Positions 45,257-54,551 of a stretch of DNA of 64,000 nt are shown in pieces. The translations under genes were made by a program, and so were the position numbers. The notes beneath the pieces are model-generated. The model made no database searches. It saw only the letters and a list, made by a program, of their open reading frames with translations, and was not told the origin of the DNA. Origin of the DNA: Flavobacterium sp. ASW18X (GTDB lineage: Bacteria; Bacteroidota; Bacteroidia; Flavobacteriales; Flavobacteriaceae); assembly GCF_005144745.1 (NCBI RefSeq), contig NZ_SWKK01000001.1, positions 1-64,000 of the forward strand, read 5' to 3'. The stretch's first letter is position 1. Each line of letters begins with the position of its first letter.

Positions 45257-45991
45257 TTAGAGCAAATCTAAAAAATCCGATTTCTTTTGACGAGAAACAG
45301 GAATTTTGTGATTGGATTTTAAGATGACGTAGCCATCTGTTTTCAAAAACTCTTTAATCTTTCCTAAATTAACAACAAAGGAATTATGTATCCTAAAAAA
45401 AGAAGTATCGGGTAATAGTGCATTTACCTCCTTGAGCTTTTTTGTTAATACAATTTTTTGGCCATCTTCTAAGTATATGGTGCTGTAGTTACCATCAGAC
45501 TCAGCATATAAAATTTCATCACTTTCTAAAAAAAGTAATTTGCCATCTGTATTAATGGTAATTTTTTTATCCAAAGAACGAGCATTAAAGTTCAAAAGAA
45601 TCTGCTCTAATTTTTCTGCGGTTTGATTTTTGTTATTGAACTTTTTAATCTTTTTAATCGTATCGTTAAGGTCATCGGTATCAATAGGTTTAAGTAGGTA
45701 ATCAATAGCTTCGTTCTTCAGAGCTTTCAAAGCATATTGGTTATAAGCAGTGGTGATCACTACAGGAAAGCTTTTGTTTTTTAGGCTTTTAATAAACTGA
45801 AAACCATCCATTAAAGGCATTTCAATATCTAAAAATAAGCAATCTGGGGTGTGGTCCTCTAAATAACCCAATGCTTCGTGTGCATCTGTAAATGACGCAA
45901 TAACATTAACCTCATTACTAAGGTTGTTTAACTCCCACGTTAAACTTTCTAGAGCTTTAGATTCATCATCTACCAGTACAGCTTGTAACAT
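45257..45991 (-). CDS. LytTR-family response regulator
   Basis: The 244-residue protein has a receiver domain (1-120) with phospho-acceptor Asp55 in CLFLDIEMPLMDG, acidic VDDE (7-10) and Lys101 in YLLKPID. A C-terminal LytTR DNA-binding domain follows (about 145-244, EILYAESDGNYSTIYLEDG, FFRIHNSFVVNLGKIKEF). It binds DNA when phosphorylated by the adjacent TPR kinase. The target genes cannot be read from this window. Confidence 0.94.
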   Translation of the reverse strand: MLQAVLVDDESKALESLTWELNNLSNEVNVIASFTDAHEALGYLEDHTPDCLFLDIEMPLMDGFQFIKSLKNKSFPVVITTAYNQYALKALKNEAIDYLLKPIDTDDLNDTIKKIKKFNNKNQTAEKLEQILLNFNARSLDKKITINTDGKLLFLESDEILYAESDGNYSTIYLEDGQKIVLTKKLKEVNALLPDTSFFRIHNSFVVNLGKIKEFLKTDGYVILKSNHKIPVSRQKKSDFLDLL

Positions 45992-46270
45992 GATTATAGG
46001 TGTTTAATGTAAAAATAAGACTTAGATTAAATTCTGCGCATAAGATTGTATTTCTGGTCGTTTATTATGCATAGTTGGTTGCTTTTAGGGTAATCCTGTA
46101 AGAAACAACCTGTTAACGCTGCAAATGTTAAAATTTATCTGTCAGAATTCATACAAACCGCTTTCCATTCGTACAGGTTTCTATACCAATTATACAAATA
46201 GGCTCAATTTGCGACCATTGTAGTGGTAATTTTAATCCAAGATTGCTAGACTAAAAACACGGACTAAGTT
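45992..46270. other. Divergent gap between the LytTR gene and the small ORF
   Basis: No gene or clear -7 consensus is seen in these 279 bp. It must hold the promoter of the LytTR operon. A weak TTTG/TAATTTTA pair near 46207-46235 could drive the small ORF or the RNA candidate that follows. Confidence 0.3.
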
Positions 46271-46381
46271 ATGAGAAAGTGTATACTAATGTTCATCGTA
46301 TTATTGATTTCGCTCTTCTTTGCTGTTGTTTCTGAAAAAGACATGCCAGCAAAACAAGAGACATTAATTGCAGCTAAGTAA
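46271..46381 (+). CDS. Possible 36-residue signal-anchor peptide
   Basis: ATG at 46271 to TAA at 46379-46381 encodes MRKCILMFIVLLISLFFAVV, then a polar tail ending AAK. A basic start, one hydrophobic helix and a polar tail are typical of a small membrane peptide or a leader peptide. It ends about 14 bp before the structured RNA candidate, so it could be its leader or a separate small gene. There is no family support. Confidence 0.35.
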   Translation: MRKCILMFIVLLISLFFAVVSEKDMPAKQETLIAAK

Positions 46382-46394
46382 AATGTTCATCACA

Positions 46395-46608
46395 TTACCA
46401 ACCATCGTACGGCCGCCAATGTGCGCAAGCATGTGAATAGATAAAATAGTTGATGCTTTTTCAATTGAGATGGTGCTAGGTTTCGGGGGAACTACCTAGG
46501 CTTTAATCCTTTTGATAATTGCATTGGCCGTACGGTTTGGTGGTAAGGTTATCCTATAAAATAAAGACCAAAAAGTATATAATTTGATTATACTTTTTGG
46601 TCTTTTTT
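46395..46608 (+). ncRNA. Candidate structured RNA (three-way junction) with its own terminator
   Basis: A long closing stem pairs 46396-46421 with 46522-46545. TACCA, CGTACGGCC and CAATG-like blocks match, interrupted by small bulges. Inside lie a short hairpin (AAGCAT 46427-46432 with ATGCTT 46453-46458) and a longer arm (CAATT 46462-46466 with AATTG 46517-46521, CTAGGT 46476-46481 with ACCTAG 46494-46499, apical TTC-GGGG-GAA). A 17-bp terminator hairpin follows at 46563-46608. No protein frame explains the region. It could be a 6S-like RNA, another small RNA or an attenuator for the nrd genes. I cannot assign a family. Confidence 0.55.
46563..46608 (+). terminator. 17-bp perfect intrinsic terminator
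   Basis: AAAGACCAAAAAGTATA (46563-46579) pairs perfectly with 46589-46605, and a run of six T (46603-46608) completes the signal. It ends the transcript that contains the RNA candidate, 215 bp before nrdB. Confidence 0.9.
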
Positions 46609-46823
46609 GTTTTCGTTTACAATGTAAAAATAATGCGGTTTCAGCTCTAAGTTTGATCGGCTCAATAAACTCCGCTGCTAAGCCTACATTTCAACAAGAT
46701 CTGTTAAAAACTTGTAATGTTAATTGCTTCAACAGCCTTTAGAATTCAATGGTATTTTACAATCTTTGTTTGTCCCTGCCGCCAGGTAATTTTTACAACC
46801 CATTCTAAAAATATTAGAGAGAT
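46609..46823. promoter_or_regulatory. Leader/promoter region of nrdB
   Basis: These 215 bp between the terminator and nrdB carry no gene. They must contain the nrdB promoter. I found no clear NrdR box and no known riboswitch core. Confidence 0.35.
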
Positions 46824-47807
46824 ATGTCTACTGCTGTTGAACCCATTTTACAAGAGAATAAAGATAGATTCGTAATCTTCCCAATCCAACATAATGATAT
46901 CTGGGAATGGTACAAAAAGTGTGAAGCTTGTTTTTGGACTGCAGAAGAAATTGATTTACACCAAGATTTAACAGATTGGAATACAAAACTCAATGACGAT
47001 GAGCGATATTTCATTAAACATATTTTAGCCTTTTTTGCGGCTTCTGATGGTATTGTTAATGAAAATTTAGCGGAGAATTTTGTAAACGAAGTGCAATATT
47101 CTGAGGCCAAATTCTTTTATGGTTTTCAGATAATGATGGAAAATATTCATTCAGAAACCTATTCGCTCTTGATAGATACTTATGTTAAGGATGAAAAGGA
47201 GAAAAATGTGCTTTTCCAAGCTATAGAAAATTTTCCTGCAATTAAAAAGAAAGCAGATTGGGCCCTTAAATGGATAGAGTCTCCCAGCTTTGCAGAACGT
47301 TTAATAGCGTTTGCTGCGGTTGAGGGTATCTTTTTCTCGGGAGCCTTTTGTTCTATTTTTTGGTTAAAGAAAAGAGGATTAATGCCTGGTTTAACTTTCT
47401 CTAATGAATTAATCTCTAGAGATGAAGGTATGCATTGTGATTTTGCTGTGCATTTACATAACAAGCACTTGATTAACAAAGTGCCAAAGGAGCGTATTAA
47501 AGAAATTATTGTAGATGCGTTAAATATTGAGCGAGAGTTTATTACAGAGTCTTTGCCCGTAAGCTTAATTGGGATGAATGCTAAGTTAATGACCCAATAT
47601 TTAGAGTTTGTAACGGATAGATTACTTGTAGAAATGGAGTGCGAAAAGGTGTATAACGCCACTAATCCGTTTGATTTTATGGACATGATTTCTTTACAAG
47701 GAAAAACCAATTTCTTTGAGAAACGTGTTTCTGAATATCAAAAAGCAGGTGTACTTAAAAAAGACGATAGCGATTCTCAGAAAATCAGTTTTGACGCTGA
47801 TTTCTAG
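46824..47807 (+). CDS. nrdB: Ribonucleoside-diphosphate reductase beta subunit, class Ia
   Basis: The 327-residue protein shows all di-iron ligands: Asp44 (FWTAEEID), Glu106 and His109 (MENIHSETY), Glu167 (AVEGIFF), Glu201 and His204 (RDEGMHCDF). The radical tyrosine is Tyr113. Motifs such as FWTAEEIDL and MENIHSE put it closer to the eukaryote-like R2 group than to E. coli NrdB. With NrdA it reduces ribonucleotides to deoxyribonucleotides. It lies upstream of nrdA, with a possible attenuator between them. Confidence 0.96.
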   Translation: MSTAVEPILQENKDRFVIFPIQHNDIWEWYKKCEACFWTAEEIDLHQDLTDWNTKLNDDERYFIKHILAFFAASDGIVNENLAENFVNEVQYSEAKFFYGFQIMMENIHSETYSLLIDTYVKDEKEKNVLFQAIENFPAIKKKADWALKWIESPSFAERLIAFAAVEGIFFSGAFCSIFWLKKRGLMPGLTFSNELISRDEGMHCDFAVHLHNKHLINKVPKERIKEIIVDALNIEREFITESLPVSLIGMNAKLMTQYLEFVTDRLLVEMECEKVYNATNPFDFMDMISLQGKTNFFEKRVSEYQKAGVLKKDDSDSQKISFDADF

Positions 47808-47827
47808 TCAACAATAACACATACCAC

Positions 47828-47854
47828 CCCCTTGGTATCTACAAGGGGTTTTTT
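47828..47854 (+). terminator. Hairpin with T run between nrdB and nrdA
   Basis: CCCCTTG (47828-47834) pairs with CAAGGGG (47842-47848) and is followed directly by TTTTTT. It lies 21 bp after nrdB and 82 bp before nrdA, so it may reduce or condition read-through into nrdA. Confidence 0.75.
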
Positions 47855-47935
47855 AGAACCCAAAACGAGTTGTTAAAATTTTAACAACCTCATAATAGTA
47901 TTGCCATTTATTAAGATTTAAAAGCGTTAGAAAAG

Positions 47936-50410
47936 ATGTACGTAGTAAAAAGAGACGGGAGAAAAGAGCCGATAATGTTTGATAAGATTACGGCCAGAGT
48001 TAGAAAGTTGTGTTACGGGCTTAATAGCCTTGTAGACCCTGTAAAGGTAGCCATGCGTGTTATAGAAGGTTTATATGATGGGGTAACTACATCAGAACTA
48101 GATAACTTAGCTGCAGAGATTGCTGCAACTATGACTACTACGCATCCAGATTATGCAAGACTGGCTGCACGTATTTCTGTTTCTAACCTACATAAAAACA
48201 CTAAAAAATCTTTCTCAGAAACGATGAAGGATTTGTACGAGTATGTAAACCCTAGAACAGGTAAGAAAGCGCCTTTGTTGTCTGATGAGGTGTACGAAGT
48301 AGTACAGGCAAACGCAGACAAATTAGATTCTACTATAATTTACAATCGTGATTTTGGGTACGATTATTTTGGGTTTAAAACCTTAGAGCGTTCGTATCTT
48401 TTAAAATTAAATGGCAAAATAGCAGAACGTCCACAACACATGTTAATGCGTGTTTCTGTAGGGATACACCTTAATGACCTGGATGCTGCTATAGAGACGT
48501 ACGAGTTGATGTCTAAAAAGTACTTTACACATGCAACACCAACCTTATTTAATTCTGGTACCCCAAAGCCGCAGATGTCTTCTTGTTTCTTATTAGCTAC
48601 TAAGGACGATAGTATAGATGGTATTTATGACACCCTTAAACAAACGGCTAAAATTTCTCAGTCGGCAGGTGGTATAGGTTTATCTATACATAATGTGCGT
48701 GCAACAGGTTCTTACATTGCAGGGACCAACGGAACATCCAACGGTATTGTGCCAATGCTACGCGTATTTAATGATACTGCACGTTATGTAGATCAAGGAG
48801 GTGGCAAGCGTAAAGGGAGTTTTGCTATTTACGTAGAACCTTGGCACGCAGATATTTTTGATTTTCTGGATTTAAAAAAGAATCATGGTAAAGAAGAAAT
48901 GCGTGCGCGCGATTTGTTCTATGCCATGTGGATTCCAGATTTGTTTATGAAACGCGTAGAGGCAGATGCGGAATGGACATTAATGTGCCCTAATGAGTGC
49001 CCAAACCTTTTTAATATTCATGGCGATGAGTTCGAAGCGTTGTATCACAAATATGAGGCAGAGGGGAAAGGAAGAAAAAAGGTAAAAGCAAGAGAACTTT
49101 GGGAGAAAATCCTAGAGTCGCAAATAGAAACTGGTACACCCTACATGCTGTATAAAGACGCGGCAAATAGAAAGAGTAACCAGAAGAATTTGGGAACCAT
49201 TAGATCATCTAACTTATGTACAGAAATCATGGAGTACACCTCTCCAGATGAAGTAGCTGTATGTAACTTAGCCTCTATTGCGTTACCCATGTTTGTAAAG
49301 AATGGTCAATTTGATCATAAAGAACTTTTTAAAGTTACCAAACGTGTCACTAAAAACCTTAACAAAGTAATTGATAGAAACTATTATCCAGTAAAAGAGG
49401 CAGAGAACTCTAACATGAGACACAGGCCAGTAGGTCTTGGTGTGCAAGGATTGGCAGATGCGTTCATTATGTTGCGTATGCCATTTACGAGTGATGAAGC
49501 TAAACAACTGAACCAAGAGATTTTTGAGACACTTTACTTTGCAGCAGTAACCGCGTCTATGGAAATGGCGAAAGAAGAAGGACCTTATTCTAGTTATGAA
49601 GGTTCTCCAATTTCTCAGGGCGAATTTCAACATAACCTTTGGGGTATTAAAGATGAAGAACTTTCCGGTAGATGGGATTGGGCTAAACTTCGTAAAGAGG
49701 TGCAGAAAAATGGTGTTAGAAACTCCTTGTTGGTAGCGCCAATGCCAACTGCTTCAACTTCTCAGATTTTAGGTAATAATGAATGTTTTGAGCCATATAC
49801 GTCTAACATCTATACTAGAAGGGTTTTGTCTGGCGAATTTATAGTTGTGAACAAGCATTTATTAGAAGATTTGGTAAGCCTTGGTTTGTGGAACGAAGGT
49901 TTAAAACAAGAGCTAATGCGTGCTAATGGCTCTATACAGCATATAGAAAGCATTCCTGCAGAAATTAGAGAGTTGTACAAGACGGTGTGGGAGTTGAGTA
50001 TGAAGGATATTATTGATATGAGTCGCCAAAGAGGATACTTTATAGATCAAAGTCAGTCCTTAAACTTGTTCATGGAAAATGCCAACTTTGCAAAGCTTAC
50101 TTCTATGCACTTTTATGCTTGGAAGAGCGGTTTAAAAACAGGTATGTACTACTTGCGTACTAAAGCGGCTGTAGATGCTATTAAATTTACTTTAGACAAT
50201 TCTAAAAAGAAAGAAGAGCCTGTAGCGGTAGAAACAGCAGTAGAGGTGCCTAAACCAGAGGTAGCAGCTACAATGCAAGTGAGTGCAACTGCGGTTGGTA
50301 ATCCCAGTGATGTGGAAGTAGAGCCTATGTCTGCAGAAGAGATGAGAGAGCTCATTGCACGTGCTAAAGAAGGGCAAGCAGATGATGATTGTCTTATGTG
50401 CGGCTCTTAG
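47936..50410 (+). CDS. nrdA: Ribonucleoside-diphosphate reductase alpha subunit, class Ia
   Basis: The 824-residue protein begins with an ATP-cone ([20 protein letters not shown], about 1-90). The reductase core carries MSSCFLLAT and [10 protein letters not shown] with the active-site Cys pair and NLCTE thiyl region, plus the [14 protein letters not shown] loop. A C-terminal tail ends with the redox pair CLMCGS. Its first residues are those of the eukaryote-like alpha chain. The tail, of about 90 residues after FTLDNSKKK, is Ala/Val/Glu-rich and flexible. Two hairpins after the stop end the operon. Confidence 0.96.
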   Translation: MYVVKRDGRKEPIMFDKITARVRKLCYGLNSLVDPVKVAMRVIEGLYDGVTTSELDNLAAEIAATMTTTHPDYARLAARISVSNLHKNTKKSFSETMKDLYEYVNPRTGKKAPLLSDEVYEVVQANADKLDSTIIYNRDFGYDYFGFKTLERSYLLKLNGKIAERPQHMLMRVSVGIHLNDLDAAIETYELMSKKYFTHATPTLFNSGTPKPQMSSCFLLATKDDSIDGIYDTLKQTAKISQSAGGIGLSIHNVRATGSYIAGTNGTSNGIVPMLRVFNDTARYVDQGGGKRKGSFAIYVEPWHADIFDFLDLKKNHGKEEMRARDLFYAMWIPDLFMKRVEADAEWTLMCPNECPNLFNIHGDEFEALYHKYEAEGKGRKKVKARELWEKILESQIETGTPYMLYKDAANRKSNQKNLGTIRSSNLCTEIMEYTSPDEVAVCNLASIALPMFVKNGQFDHKELFKVTKRVTKNLNKVIDRNYYPVKEAENSNMRHRPVGLGVQGLADAFIMLRMPFTSDEAKQLNQEIFETLYFAAVTASMEMAKEEGPYSSYEGSPISQGEFQHNLWGIKDEELSGRWDWAKLRKEVQKNGVRNSLLVAPMPTASTSQILGNNECFEPYTSNIYTRRVLSGEFIVVNKHLLEDLVSLGLWNEGLKQELMRANGSIQHIESIPAEIRELYKTVWELSMKDIIDMSRQRGYFIDQSQSLNLFMENANFAKLTSMHFYAWKSGLKTGMYYLRTKAAVDAIKFTLDNSKKKEEPVAVETAVEVPKPEVAATMQVSATAVGNPSDVEVEPMSAEEMRELIARAKEGQADDDCLMCGS

Positions 50411-50448
50411 TATTAGTGTATATACTATTATAAAAGTGTTTATTTAAT

Positions 50449-50482
50449 ACAAACGCCCAAAGCTTTTCCTTTGGGCGTTTGT
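50449..50482 (+). terminator. Hairpin after nrdA
   Basis: ACAAACGCCCAAAG (50449-50462) pairs perfectly with CTTTGGGCGTTTGT (50469-50482) over a 6-base loop. It is a strong stem with only a weak T run after it. Confidence 0.8.
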
Positions 50483-50492
50483 ATTTAAGGTC

Positions 50493-50521
50493 AAAAAAAA
50501 GCTCCCATTGGGAGCTTTTTT
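50493..50521. terminator. Bidirectional intrinsic terminator
   Basis: AAAAAAGCTCCC (50495-50506) pairs with GGGAGCTTTTTT (50510-50521) across ATT. The A and T runs on both sides fit use by nrdA and by the convergent sugar-oxidoreductase operon. Confidence 0.88.
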
Positions 50522-50540
50522 AGCGATAATCTTGCTTAGT

Positions 50541-51194
50541 TTAAAGTGACCATGCTTTATTGTTGGTCAGTTCGTTAACATTGCCACAGGCAATATATTC
50601 TCCAGGAATAGGCAGGTATGCTAAAACTTCTTCGCCTATGTATTCGGAGTTTTTATAGGCAAATGTTGCCATATCTCTAATGTCATTAGCAAAGGAGAAG
50701 TTAGCTACATCTTCTTCCAAAGTAGCTTCGCCACCTTGCATAATAGCTTCCATATAACCACTTATGGCTTTAGAATGTATTTCTTCCTCTTCTTCTGTAC
50801 GTTTTCTAAGATACATTTTTAAAGCAGGTTCAATGTCTTCTGGTGTAAGGTCAGCAATGGTTTCCTTACCAGCATCTTTTTGTATTTTGCTAAAGAACAT
50901 ATCCATACGTTTAAGTACAAAATCTTGTTGCTCTTTTTCTAATACCTCTTCTATAAAAGTATCTATAAACGTATGTACGTTCATTTCTGTAGCAGAAGGA
51001 GTATCTGTTTTAGGTAAAATAATATCTAAAGTTTGCGCAAGGGCAAAACCTTTATCTTTCTCTAAAAAAGAAGGAACCCATTCTGCATAGGGAGCTTTTT
51101 CTTTACAACTTTGTAATACGCTCAATAATGTTGGGGTAGCAACGGCATAACCAAAAGCAAGCCCCATGTTTTTAAGTGCTGATCTCCTTTCCAT
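50541..51194 (-). CDS. Gluconate 2-dehydrogenase subunit 3-like protein
   Basis: The 217-residue protein has a twin-arginine start (MERRSALKNMG) and a lipobox LQSC with Cys30, so it is likely a Tat-exported lipoprotein. The mature part matches the gluconate 2-dehydrogenase subunit 3 family (IILPKTDTPSATEMNVHTFID near 59-80). It shares one base with the stop of the GMC gene, whose product it would escort or anchor. Together they would oxidise a sugar or sugar alcohol in the periplasm. Confidence 0.9.
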   Translation of the reverse strand: MERRSALKNMGLAFGYAVATPTLLSVLQSCKEKAPYAEWVPSFLEKDKGFALAQTLDIILPKTDTPSATEMNVHTFIDTFIEEVLEKEQQDFVLKRMDMFFSKIQKDAGKETIADLTPEDIEPALKMYLRKRTEEEEEIHSKAISGYMEAIMQGGEATLEEDVANFSFANDIRDMATFAYKNSEYIGEEVLAYLPIPGEYIACGNVNELTNNKAWSL

Positions 51195-52912
51195 TATAAG
51201 TTTCCTTTTTTAAGTTCTTCTGCGGCATGGTTGGCTGCTCTTGCTGTGAATGCCATATAAGTTAAAGAAGGATTTACGCAAGAGGCAGAAGTCATAAACG
51301 ATCCGTCTGTTACGTAAACATTCTTACAGGTATGTACTTGGTTGTACTCATTAAGTACAGAAGTTTTTGGGTCACGCCCCATTCTTGCGGTTCCCATCTC
51401 GTGGATACCTAAACCAATAGCATACGGATTGTCATACGGTTCTATATCTCTAGCACCAGCTTTTTCTAACATTTGTACGGCTTGGTCTTGCATATCTTTA
51501 CGCATGTTTAATTCGTTTTGGCGAATTTCTGCATCAAAAGTTACGGTAGGCAAGCCCCATTGGTCTAATTTACCGTAATCTAAGGTCATCTTGTTATCAT
51601 GATATGGCAAAATCTCCCCAAAGGCTAACATGTTCATATTCCAACCACCTGGAGAAAGAACAGCATCTTTATAGGCTTTACCAAAGCTAGCTTCGGCCAC
51701 TAAGTCTTCATAATCCCCACGGCTTGCACCACCTTGGTACCCATAGCCACGAGTAAAATCTTTCATATCAGAAGCGCCACCTAAATTTCTAAATCTTGGT
51801 ACGTAAATTCCATTAGGCTTTCTTCCTTTGTAATATTTATCGTCAAAACCATCCATTTTACCACGAGCACCAACTAAAAAGTGGTGGTCCATAATATTGT
51901 GTCCTAGTTCTCCAGAGTCATTTCCTAAACCATCTGGAAAACGGTCAGACTTAGATTGCATCAAAATAGAGGTAGACGCTACAGCAGAAGCACATAAGAA
52001 AATTACTTTTGCTTTAAATTCATAGGTCTCTTTAGTTGTGCGGTCTATTACTTTAACTCCAGTTGCTTTTTTAGTATCTGGGTCGTACATAATTTCGTGT
52101 ACAATAGCATCTGGTCTTAGTGTCATATTACCAGTAGCTTCCGCAGCGGGTAGGGTAGAAGAAAGACTGCTAAAATAAGCTCCAAAAGGACAGCCTCTAA
52201 CGCAACGGTTTCTAAATTGGCAACGAACTCTACCATCGCCTTCAAATTTTTTATCACTATTTATGTGTGCAACCCTACCAGAAGTTAGGATTCTACCATC
52301 AAAATGTTCGAAAACCTTTTCGCGTACGTGTTGCTCCACACAATTTAGGTCCATCATGGGCTCAAACTTACCATCTGGTAGTTGCGGTAAGTTTAATAAT
52401 TCTCCAGATACACCAATGTAAGATTCTACTTTATCATACCAAGGAGCAATATCTTTATAACGGACAGGCCAATCTACAGCAATCCCTTCTTTTTTATTGG
52501 CTTCGAAATCTATCTCGCTAAGACGATAACTTTGTCTACCCCACATTATAGAACGCCCGCCCACGTGGTAACCACGCATCCAGTCAAAACGCTTAACCTC
52601 ATTATAGGGGTGCTCTAAATCATTAACAAACCAATGTTTAGATTCTTGCTTTACTGTGTAACCTGTACGTGCTTGTTTTTCTTGTTGCTTTAAGTCTTCA
52701 GCAGTTGGGTTTCCAGCGTTTTTAAAATCCCACGGATCTTTATTGGCAGTTGGGTAATCCTCTCTATGTTTTACCATTCTACCTCTTTCTAAGACTAGGG
52801 TCTTAAGGCCGTTTTCGCAGAGCTCTTTTGCGGCCCATCCACCGCTGATCCCTGTTCCAACTACGATGGCATCATAAGAATCCTGTTCCTCGTTGTAATA
52901 GAATTTGCTCAT
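51194..52912 (-). CDS. GMC-family FAD-dependent oxidoreductase
   Basis: The 572-residue protein has the dinucleotide fold AIVVGTGISGGWAAKELCE near 15-33, then LVLERGR. The GMC segment VGGRSIMWGRQSYR is near 116-129. In the C-terminal domain HEMGTARMGRDP supplies the catalytic His and CVNPSLTYMA the Asn. It has no signal of its own and may be exported together with the Tat-bearing subunit 3. The likely substrate is a glycoside or sugar, oxidised to a keto-sugar or lactone. It is divergent from the sugar operon at 53056. Confidence 0.92.
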   Translation of the reverse strand: MSKFYYNEEQDSYDAIVVGTGISGGWAAKELCENGLKTLVLERGRMVKHREDYPTANKDPWDFKNAGNPTAEDLKQQEKQARTGYTVKQESKHWFVNDLEHPYNEVKRFDWMRGYHVGGRSIMWGRQSYRLSEIDFEANKKEGIAVDWPVRYKDIAPWYDKVESYIGVSGELLNLPQLPDGKFEPMMDLNCVEQHVREKVFEHFDGRILTSGRVAHINSDKKFEGDGRVRCQFRNRCVRGCPFGAYFSSLSSTLPAAEATGNMTLRPDAIVHEIMYDPDTKKATGVKVIDRTTKETYEFKAKVIFLCASAVASTSILMQSKSDRFPDGLGNDSGELGHNIMDHHFLVGARGKMDGFDDKYYKGRKPNGIYVPRFRNLGGASDMKDFTRGYGYQGGASRGDYEDLVAEASFGKAYKDAVLSPGGWNMNMLAFGEILPYHDNKMTLDYGKLDQWGLPTVTFDAEIRQNELNMRKDMQDQAVQMLEKAGARDIEPYDNPYAIGLGIHEMGTARMGRDPKTSVLNEYNQVHTCKNVYVTDGSFMTSASCVNPSLTYMAFTARAANHAAEELKKGNL

Positions 52913-53055
52913 TTGTTTAAAATTGTTTATTCTCTAAATGTATTAAATATTAAATTAATTTTCTACATTTAATCCTTATGAAAATTGAGAATATCGTACT
53001 ATAACGTTGTAGTTTTCGCTAATCTCTTCAAAATCAGAAATACTTAAAAATCACC
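52913..53055. promoter_or_regulatory. Divergent promoter region of the two sugar operons
   Basis: These 143 bp are AT-rich with no gene. Plus-strand TAGTTTTC near 53011 with TTG about 22 bp upstream resembles a weak -7/-33 pair. A minus-strand TACATTTA lies near 52941. No clear operator palindrome is seen. Confidence 0.35.
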
Positions 53056-54060
53056 ATGAAACGACGAAAATTTGTAGAAAATTCCGCTTTGACCACCATT
53101 GGAATTTCTGTCTTGGGATTACAAGCTTGCAAACAGGAAAAAAAGAAAGAAGAAAAAATGACAGAAGGGGGGATGGAAGTAGAAAAAGAAGAAACCGTTT
53201 TTTTTCAAATTTCACTAGCACAGTGGTCTATTAATAGAATGATTAGAGAAGAAGGTTTAGATCCCTATCTTTTTGCTGAAAAAGCAAAACAATGGGGCTT
53301 CACTGGATTGGAATATGTAAGTGGATTATACTACCCAGAATTAGAGAAAGAAAATTTTTCTGAAGCGGCTATGAAAAATTTTGTAGACCGTAGCAATGCA
53401 GAGGCAAAAAAACACGGTTTGCAAAATCTTTTAATCATGATAGATGGCCAAGGAAATTTGGCAGTAAATGATGAGGCAGAGCGTAAGGCTGCAATAGAGA
53501 ATCATTATAAATGGGTAGATGCAGCTGCTGCAATGGGTTGCCATAGTATCCGAGTAAATTTAGCGGGTAGTACGGTAGAGGAAGAATGGTTGCCTGCGGC
53601 CATAGATGGACTTAAGGGTTTAAGTACATATGCCATGGATAAAAATATAAACGTGATTGTAGAAAATCATGGCGGTTTATCTTCTAACGGAGCCTTATTG
53701 GCTCAAGTAATGCAGAAAGTAAATATGAAAAACTGTGGTACCCTCCCAGATTTTGGGAATTTCTGTATTGCTAAAGAAGATCCTAATAATTGGCATTCTA
53801 CCTGTGTAGAAATGTACGATAGGTATAAAGGTGTGGCAGAATTAATGCCGTATGCCAAAGCTGTAAGTGCTAAATCTATGAATTTTGATGCTAATGGTAA
53901 TGAGACAGATACCGATTACAATAAAATGTTGCGCATTGTTAAAGATGCTGGTTATGCTGGTTTTATAGGAGTAGAGTACGAAGGGGATGAACTGAGTGAA
54001 GAAGCGGGTATTTTAGCAACCAAAAATTTATTGATTAAAGCAGCAAAGACAATAGTATAA
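53056..54060 (+). CDS. Exported TIM-barrel sugar isomerase/epimerase-like protein
   Basis: The 334-residue protein starts with MKRRKFVENSALTT, a Tat-like signal that also carries the lipobox LQAC (Cys25). The rest is an AP_endonuc_2 (xylose isomerase-like) TIM barrel: SLAQWSINRMIREEGLD, GFTGLEYVSG, HSIRVNLAG, VIVENHGGLSS, LPDFGNF, and IGVEYEGDE near the C terminus, with the Glu, Asp and His expected to bind a metal. As a periplasmic lipoprotein it would act on external sugars. It is first in the operon DinB-MFS-Gfo/Idh. Confidence 0.88.
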   Translation: MKRRKFVENSALTTIGISVLGLQACKQEKKKEEKMTEGGMEVEKEETVFFQISLAQWSINRMIREEGLDPYLFAEKAKQWGFTGLEYVSGLYYPELEKENFSEAAMKNFVDRSNAEAKKHGLQNLLIMIDGQGNLAVNDEAERKAAIENHYKWVDAAAAMGCHSIRVNLAGSTVEEEWLPAAIDGLKGLSTYAMDKNINVIVENHGGLSSNGALLAQVMQKVNMKNCGTLPDFGNFCIAKEDPNNWHSTCVEMYDRYKGVAELMPYAKAVSAKSMNFDANGNETDTDYNKMLRIVKDAGYAGFIGVEYEGDELSEEAGILATKNLLIKAAKTIV

Positions 54061-54072
54061 CCCTACCTAGCA

Positions 54073-54516
54073 ATGGAATCCCATTTAAATCAACTGTTTG
54101 ACTATAATTTTTACTGTAATAAAGAGCTAATTCTTCAGGCCAAAGATGTCGTAGATTACCCAGAAAGCTGCAAACGCCTGTTTTCTCATATTTTAAATGT
54201 ACATCATTTATGGAATGCAGCTATGTTGGGAGAAGCTTCTGAATATACTCAATGGCAAATCCACGCTATAGAGGATTGGGAAGACATTCATTATAACAAT
54301 CAGCGAACTACTTTTGGGTTACTTCGTAATACTGAGGATTTGAGTAAGCGCATCAATTATACTACCGAAAAAGGGAATACCTATACCACTGAATATAAGG
54401 ATGTGCTCTTTCACATCATAAACCATTCTACGCATCACAGAGGGCAACTATTGGTAGAATTACGAAAGCATAATGTAGAGCCCTTAGAACTAGAGTATAT
54501 TATTTACAAACGATAA
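54073..54516 (+). CDS. DinB-family protein
   Basis: The 147-residue four-helix bundle has metal ligands His44/45 (NVHHLW) and His118 and His122 (NHSTHHRGQ). The family (DinB/YfiT) binds nickel or zinc and includes thiol-dependent transferases. It starts 12 bp after the TIM-barrel gene and 35 bp before the MFS gene. It therefore sits in the sugar operon and may carry out a thiol-linked step or a repair role. The role is uncertain. Confidence 0.85.
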   Translation: MESHLNQLFDYNFYCNKELILQAKDVVDYPESCKRLFSHILNVHHLWNAAMLGEASEYTQWQIHAIEDWEDIHYNNQRTTFGLLRNTEDLSKRINYTTEKGNTYTTEYKDVLFHIINHSTHHRGQLLVELRKHNVEPLELEYIIYKR

Positions 54517-54551
54517 CAAACCAAAATTAACTGAATAAATAAAACGAATAC

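Noticed and set aside
45263-45270. Minus-strand TAGATTTG as promoter of the TPR kinase gene
   Set aside because: It lies in the coding end of the LytTR gene (Leu-Asp-Leu-Leu) only 14 bp from the kinase start, so chance coding is the simpler explanation; the two genes are probably co-transcribed.
46395-46608. tmRNA, RNase P RNA, TPP or cobalamin riboswitch at the RNA candidate
   Set aside because: None of the conserved cores (tRNA-like ends, GAGGAAAGUCC, CUGAGA, GCCACUG) is visible, and the size does not fit tmRNA or RNase P.
46609-46823. NrdR box upstream of nrdB
   Set aside because: No acaCwAtATaTwGtgt-like pair could be seen by eye in the gap.
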